Below are positions 42,701 through 46,526 of a stretch of 46,526 nt of DNA, piece by piece (position 1 is the first letter of the stretch; each line of letters opens with the position of its first letter). The notes under the pieces were generated by a model. That model saw only the letters and a program-made list of their open reading frames with translations, made no database searches and was not told the DNA's origin. The DNA is from a bacterium (lineage in GTDB: Bacteria > Actinomycetota > Acidimicrobiia > Acidimicrobiales > Bin134), in contig JAPOTT010000037.1 in NCBI GenBank assembly GCA_026709025.1, positions 1 to 46,526 on the forward strand, read 5' to 3'. The position numbers were made by a program, and so were the translations under genes.

Positions 42701-42818
42701 CAGCGGGGGAGGGGCCTGTGCGCCGGGGGTCTCTAGAAGCAGCATCTGCCAGAGCGTTTCGCAGCGAATTAGCGGCGCTGAAGGATCGAGCGGGAGGGAT
42801 TGTTCCAAAGCTGCGCAA
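39714..42818 (-). CDS. sspC: SspC large ATPase, C-terminal part (out of frame with its N-terminus)
   Basis: 1034 aa if counted from TTG 42818, but this is not a true start. The same frame continues upstream as sensible protein (VERSHLRYRTEHRGF, HRGLVTAEREPLTFTILRAL) right up to the (CT)17 tract at 42935. The Walker B motif is LLLVIDEFGKNLE (about residues 54-65 of this piece). The rest is a long helical ATPase body with no other named domain. Joined to the N-terminal piece, the full protein would be about 1190 aa. It ends 8 nt inside sspD. Confidence 0.75.
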   Translation of the reverse strand: MRSFGTIPPARSFSAANSLRNALADAASRDPRRTGPSPAALLEIARCLAADAPLLLVIDEFGKNLEALSGSSVVPTTSQNGFIQTSTDPYLLQQLAEAAQGNGLPIFILTLQHQSLSDYLNGADTQQRREWAKVQGRFEDVAYVESPEQTRALIRSVFNVADTKLQGRIARWAKPMAQTMRSLGVTDLGSPETVAACWPLHPLTAVVLSELCQRYGQHERTLFSFLAGPEMAGPNGYLASTALPARAALPTLGLDALYDYFTQSAGLSSLASANSRWVEITTRLRDAHGLSETHAKLAKTIAVLNLVSTSGPIRASEQVLKIAHPNANDAISELCASGLVTHREFADEYRIWQGTDININQLAEQARQQIKQQPLLEVLQKVHTPPPIVAARHSAQYDCLRVFSSRYATSNHKAEPPDAFSPYDGEVLWLIEGNEAPMLVGVPPDGAKPVVTAIPKPELLERLEVAAQELGMLTDILASSDLNLDWVARQELSERMALAQSHFQKAVFEAFGNKSCQWLLLDDETPLNLQATRASAAVSDAADRSYHQSPRVPNEMLNRTELTTQGAKARRLLIEAMLTNGHQPNLGLTGFGPEVAMYKALLSRTQIHKRALSKDNIEFGAPQGGANTTASSLLPAWDLLEAEINRARHQRVNLGDISAALRSPPIGMKAGVVPVLVVAALLAHASEIALYEHGTFKPHLTLDMAERMVKNPGFFEIKHFASSKGSRRKALDALMQHLGIQAHAGANNQPNSVLLVARHLISRARKLDNHTQRTKSLDAASLAVRDALLTAVEPDELLFTTLPEALGFAEIAANKNATNQLNSTTDAYAARVVVALSNIENVSQQLMQEALQLLLSCSGAGSRQELMQRASVIDPDALTAEMRPFVLALANNGTDEDTGWMLTIATVVSKKSPYEWSDEDKRRFMCELPQQMAAFERLVALYGNDGHQNRSANGTPVGLRVTFTQANGAEHARLLTLEAAQQSDLREAWQHFVTEAERVVGPGAGVHNAAMALIGQEVLAEQHQENAYVGVEHG

Positions 42819-42903
42819 AACCGCGCTGTGCAGCGCCCGTAAGATAGTGAAGGTGAGCGGTTCGCGCTCTGCGGTTACCAGGCCACGATGAAAGCCCCGA
42901 TGT

Positions 42904-43280
<377 letters not shown>

Positions 43281-43281
<1 letters not shown>

Positions 43282-44405
43282 CACATCGCTCCTGTGGCTG
43301 TGCTTGCTAGACGAACATGGCCATTACGAGTACGAGGAGTACCTAGTTCATCGTTAGATTGCATGCCTGTTTGGGGTGCGCTTAAATCACCCACGCACTG
43401 GTTTTTGTAGTAGCTGTTTAGCATCTCAATTCCCAGCTTGGCTGGATCACCGTCCCACACTAGCTGAGTTGCTCCAGCAGGTGATGCCAAAGCCAATTGC
43501 CCGTGCGAATCCTGTGCGGCTTCACCCAAGAGCACGGCTAGCTCTGATTCTGTGAGTTTGAACGCTTTTCCGGGTGAGCCTGCTTCGTTGGCAAGACGAC
43601 TGAGCAGCGCTGTTTGGCTAGCACCGCTGGCTTTGGTGGCTACATTTTTGGCTGTATTTTGGGTGCTTGTATTTGCACCGGTCGGGTTGGCAGCATCCAG
43701 ATTGGCGCGTGCAACAAAGTCCAAAGCGGCGTAGGCCACAACCGCAGGCACCAGTGAGGGTTTGAGGCCCATGGTGAAACGGTAGTTTCCGGTAGCTAGA
43801 GATTTGGCAACCAAACCCAGTTCTCTTAACGGACAGTTCAACATGTCGTCTATGTTGTTGCGCGTGGAGCGCTCTGGGGGAGCGTAGGTGCGTAACATAG
43901 CGGTTATATCTTTGTGTACTGAAGAAGCGTGGGGCGTTTTCCACTCGGCGGCGGATTCCAGTGCTGATGCACACGCAGATTCCAGATCGGTTGCATCAAA
44001 CTCCACGGCCACAAATTGGTTGAACGCCACCCACCAAACTGGTAGGTGACAAGGCTTAGCTAGCAGATTCCAATGTAACAGCCACAGGGTAGCTGGGTGT
44101 TCCATGAACGGATCCCAGCCATCTGTAGGGTTGAACAGCAACTTGCCAAGTTCGGTTGGAGCAACGCCTGGCGTTCTTTTGTTGGGTGAGTTGGGGTTGT
44201 TAGCAATGAGCTTGGCTGCTGTACCCCAAAAGCGGATGGACTTCACCATGTTCTTGCCTACGCCCAACTCTACGGTGGCTTCAGGGTTGCTGAACGTATC
44301 GGCGGAGTCCAACGCTGCCTCGTAAGCCTTGCGGAACCAGCCATAGCGGGGATGGAAGGTTTCGTGGCGAGCGAACATGGGTAGGGCTGCTTCAGATAGT
44401 CGCAT
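43281..44405 (-). CDS. sspB: SspB, DUF4007 protein (probable nickase)
   Basis: 374 aa. The DUF4007 family is recognised from the opening FARHETFHPRYGWFRKAYE and ELGVGKNMVKSIRFWGTAAKL, then TELGKLLF and WLLHWNLL. In SspABCD, SspB provides the DNA nicking needed for single-strand phosphorothioation. An Asn/Thr/Ala-rich linker (about 250-270) is followed by a winged-helix-like end. ATG 44405 shares a base with the sspA stop (TAATG), and its own stop overlaps sspC. Confidence 0.85.
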
Positions 44406-45568
44406 TAGCTTGGTGCCTCGGTCATGCTCCGAACATAGCGCACCGCTGTGACAGCTTGTTGGATAGCTGTTTGAATTTCGGCCTCGGTGGTGAACCTCCC
44501 GAGGCTAAAACGCACGGTTTCAAAAGCAGCTTGGCGGGAAAGGCCCATCGCCAAAAGCACCGCAGAAGGCTCAATGGCTCCCGAACTACAGGCGCTGCCA
44601 GTAGATACTGCAACAGGATCCATGTTGTGCATTACCGCTTCGGCATCGGCACCGCAGAAGCGGATGCTAGCTGTGTTGGGCAGGCGCCGGGATGTGTCGC
44701 CGTTTTCGCTAACATCTCCAGCGAGAGCCTCTACAAGCCCGGCCACCAACTTATCTCTCAGCCTGCTCACAGCCCTAGCCTCGGTGTGGAGTTCAGTGGA
44801 GCAGATGGCTGCAGCAGATCCTAAACCCACGATGCCCGCCACATTAAGCGAACCCGACCGCAGCCCTCGCTCATGTGCGCCGCCGTGGATGATAGAACTT
44901 AGCTGCGCCAGTGCAGACCGTGTACCCACCAGTGCGCCCACTCCAGTTGGGCCACACATTTTGTGGCTGCTTAGCGATACTAGATCGGCACCCACCTCGG
45001 TCATATTGAAAGGTAATCGCCCCACCATTTGTGTGGCATCGCAGTGCAGCATTGCTCCCACAGCGTGAGCGTGCTCGGCTGCCTGCGTAACCGGGTTGAG
45101 CACGCCGGTTTCGCTGTTTGCTGCCATTACCGATACCACAAGAACATCGGGACCCAAGAGAGCCTCAAGCTCATCAAGGTTTACATAACCGCCTGGGGTA
45201 ACCCCAACCACATCCACCTTGGCTGTGCCCTGGGTATGTAGCCATTGAGATGGTTTGCGTACTGAGGCATGTTCGGTGGCTGAGATAATGATCCGGTTGC
45301 GCTCAGGCGGAGCGGCCTCGGCCAGCCCCAACAGGGCTAGGTTGTTGGCTTCGGTGGCACCCGAACAGAACAGAACCCCCGAAGGTCTCGTACCTATCAG
45401 AGCGCCAACCTGTTCTCTGGCTTTATCAACCGCCGCAGCCCGGCGTAACCCGAAGCGATGCACAGAAGAAGCGTTGCCGATGCCACTGGTCAGTTCAGGC
45501 AGCATCGCCTCTGCAACACGCGGATCTAGCGGTGCTGATCCGTTGTAGTCGAGGTAAACCTCGTCCAT
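44405..45568 (-). CDS. sspA: SspA/DndA-type cysteine desulfurase
   Basis: 387 aa from ATG 45568, with a strong AAGGAGG box at 45573-45579; an upstream start at 45604 is less likely. PLP-dependent NifS/IscS fold: VYLDYNGSAPLDPRV, ATEANNLALLG, SLSSHKMCGPTG with the PLP lysine, and STGSACSSG with the sulfur-carrying cysteine. It supplies sulfur from cysteine to SspD. A general IscS role is the alternative, but coupling to sspB supports the Ssp assignment. It is the first gene of the operon. Confidence 0.88.
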   Translation of the reverse strand: MDEVYLDYNGSAPLDPRVAEAMLPELTSGIGNASSVHRFGLRRAAAVDKAREQVGALIGTRPSGVLFCSGATEANNLALLGLAEAAPPERNRIIISATEHASVRKPSQWLHTQGTAKVDVVGVTPGGYVNLDELEALLGPDVLVVSVMAANSETGVLNPVTQAAEHAHAVGAMLHCDATQMVGRLPFNMTEVGADLVSLSSHKMCGPTGVGALVGTRSALAQLSSIIHGGAHERGLRSGSLNVAGIVGLGSAAAICSTELHTEARAVSRLRDKLVAGLVEALAGDVSENGDTSRRLPNTASIRFCGADAEAVMHNMDPVAVSTGSACSSGAIEPSAVLLAMGLSRQAAFETVRFSLGRFTTEAEIQTAIQQAVTAVRYVRSMTEAPS

Positions 45569-45615
45569 GCCACCTCCTTTTAGGCGTTGGTTTAGCGGTT
45601 GCATCGCTGCTACTA

Positions 45616-45630
45616 AACGGTAGTGCCGTT
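45616..45630. promoter_or_regulatory. Small palindrome between sspA and the divergent helicase
   Basis: AACGG-TAGTG-CCGTT lies 48 bp upstream of the sspA start in the 147-bp divergent spacer, which must hold promoters for both directions. I see no convincing -35/-10 pair. It could be an operator for the DndB-like protein; this is speculative. Confidence 0.25.
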
Positions 45631-45715
45631 ACAACCTCAGATAGTGGCATAAGGGTGTGACAGTTCTATCCGATACCTCTGGGTTAGCTAGGTATTGCTT
45701 GAGTAGAGTGTGATT

Positions 45716-46526
45716 ATGGCGATTGAAAGCCAGGGGCGAGGTGACAGCCCTCGGAATGCGGCGGCTGATGAGAGCACGCCCGTTCTGCTTGATGGTTTCG
45801 GCAACCGCAGGCTCCGTCTTGAACTGCTGCGGTGGCTCATCAACCCTGAGATCGACCGGATCGACATGGCCGTGTCGTTCATTATGAAGAGCGGTTTGAC
45901 GCTCATTGCCGACCACCTCGAGGCTGCCCTGCAAAGAGGGGCGCATATTCGCATTCTTACCACCGACTACCTCGATATCACCGACCCTGATGCTCTCGCC
46001 GCCCTGCTAGACCTTGCTGATTGGTCGGGGGCCGATTGGGCAAGGGCCGATTGGGCGGGGATGGCCGCCGGTGCGGGCAGGCTGGAGGTAAGGGTGTTCC
46101 ACGACCCTTCGGTGTCGTTTCATCCTAAGGCCTACTTGTTCCGATCCTCGCACAGCTCAACATCTGGCGGTTTCGTGGGCAGCTCCAACCTGAGCGGATC
46201 GGGTATCGACGGGGGAGTGGAGTGGAACCTGGGAGTGGGTCGTCTCGGCCCGCTTGTTGAGAGCTTCGAGCGCTTGTGGGACGACCACCGTTGCACGCAG
46301 ATCAACGCTCGGTGGCTCGCTGCCTACCGCCTCCGCCGACCACCAGACGATGCCCCTCGGACACCGCCCCCTGAAGCAGCAGTTTCAGTAGAGCCGGCCA
46401 TGCAGCCGGTCAACCCGTGGCCCGTGCAATTAGAGGCACTCCGCGCCCTGGAGCAGACCCGCATCGAAGGCTATCGCCGAGCTCTGGTGGTGATGGCCAC
46501 CGGGTTGGGCAAGACCCTGCTGGCCG
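45716..46526 (+). CDS. PLD-domain helicase, N-terminal part (runs off the window)
   Basis: 270 residues are visible from ATG 45716, with no stop before the edge. The PLD-like nuclease domain has RIDMAVSFIMKSGL, HIRILTTDYLDITD, H-x-K in SFHPKAYLF and GFVGSSNLSGSG. The helicase part begins VNPWPVQLEALRALEQTR and reaches Walker A MATGLGKTLLA at the edge. A GADWARADWAGM stretch is coded by tandem GCCGATTGGGC repeats. It is more GC-rich than the ssp operon from which it diverges. It is probably a restriction enzyme and could serve the same phosphorothioate system. Confidence 0.8.
   Translation, partial: MAIESQGRGDSPRNAAADESTPVLLDGFGNRRLRLELLRWLINPEIDRIDMAVSFIMKSGLTLIADHLEAALQRGAHIRILTTDYLDITDPDALAALLDLADWSGADWARADWAGMAAGAGRLEVRVFHDPSVSFHPKAYLFRSSHSSTSGGFVGSSNLSGSGIDGGVEWNLGVGRLGPLVESFERLWDDHRCTQINARWLAAYRLRRPPDDAPRTPPPEAAVSVEPAMQPVNPWPVQLEALRALEQTRIEGYRRALVVMATGLGKTLLA

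Overview
The window is a piece of an actinobacterial chromosome with a large defence island on its right. Class Acidimicrobiia is my best guess, made from gene content and not from a database search. The markers are an LCP cell-wall ligase with a LytR_C tail, a PriA that has lost its helicase motifs, a CoaBC with His in the PAM(N/H) motif, a DUF1844 gene beside infC-rpmI-rplT, and the run metK-priA / def-fmt-rsmB. Base composition is moderately GC-rich on the left. It drops visibly at 37.2-38.9 kb and rises in the last 0.8 kb.

Layout of the left part: 0-0.8 kb holds the tail of a Calx-beta-like protein and a ParD/ParE toxin-antitoxin pair with a palindromic operator. 0.85-7.8 kb is a cell-surface glycopolymer region with an LCP ligase, GDP-L-fucose synthase and three GT4 glycosyltransferases. 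A two-gene cassette sits inside it, flanked by a 58-bp direct repeat of the fucose synthase 3' end. 7.9-21.2 kb is housekeeping: rpoZ, coaBC, metK, priA, an RsmC-like methyltransferase, def-fmt-rsmB, a MogA-type gene, ribD, hisG, DUF1844, infC-rpmI-rplT and a TrmH-type methyltransferase. 21.2-25.7 kb is a probable ion-transport operon with a channel-like membrane protein, a duplicated MgtE-type carrier and a double PhoU/TrkA-C regulator.

25.7-29.7 kb is a decaying patch: a small HTH gene pair, then two tandem copies of a unit made of a DUF222-HNH (13E12-type) gene, a retropepsin-like gene and a copied 3' end of the last defence gene. In each unit a different part is broken.

29.7-46.5 kb is the highlight. 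A minus-strand operon reads from right to left: sspA (cysteine desulfurase), sspB (DUF4007), sspC (large ATPase), sspD (PAPS-reductase-like), a GIY-YIG protein, a DndB-like DGQHR protein, a 736-aa protein carrying RNA-polymerase alpha-CTD-like and sigma-region-4-like DNA-binding domains, a PLD/SF2 helicase, a 69-aa protein, a DndD-like SMC ATPase and a 158-aa protein of unknown function. I read it as a DNA phosphorothioate modification and restriction system: SspABCD would place sulfur in the backbone and the downstream genes would act as the restriction or sensing arm. A second PLD/helicase gene diverges from sspA and runs off the window. sspC is split by a (CT)17 tract between Walker A and Walker B. 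By direct translation 15, 18 or 21 repeats restore one frame and 16 or 17 do not, so this looks like an on/off phase-variation switch on a phosphorothioate defence system.

A second recurring pattern is that spacers between co-directional backbone genes are built of short tandem duplications that copy the upstream stop codon. In several cases these appear to have pulled apart an ancestral stop/start overlap.
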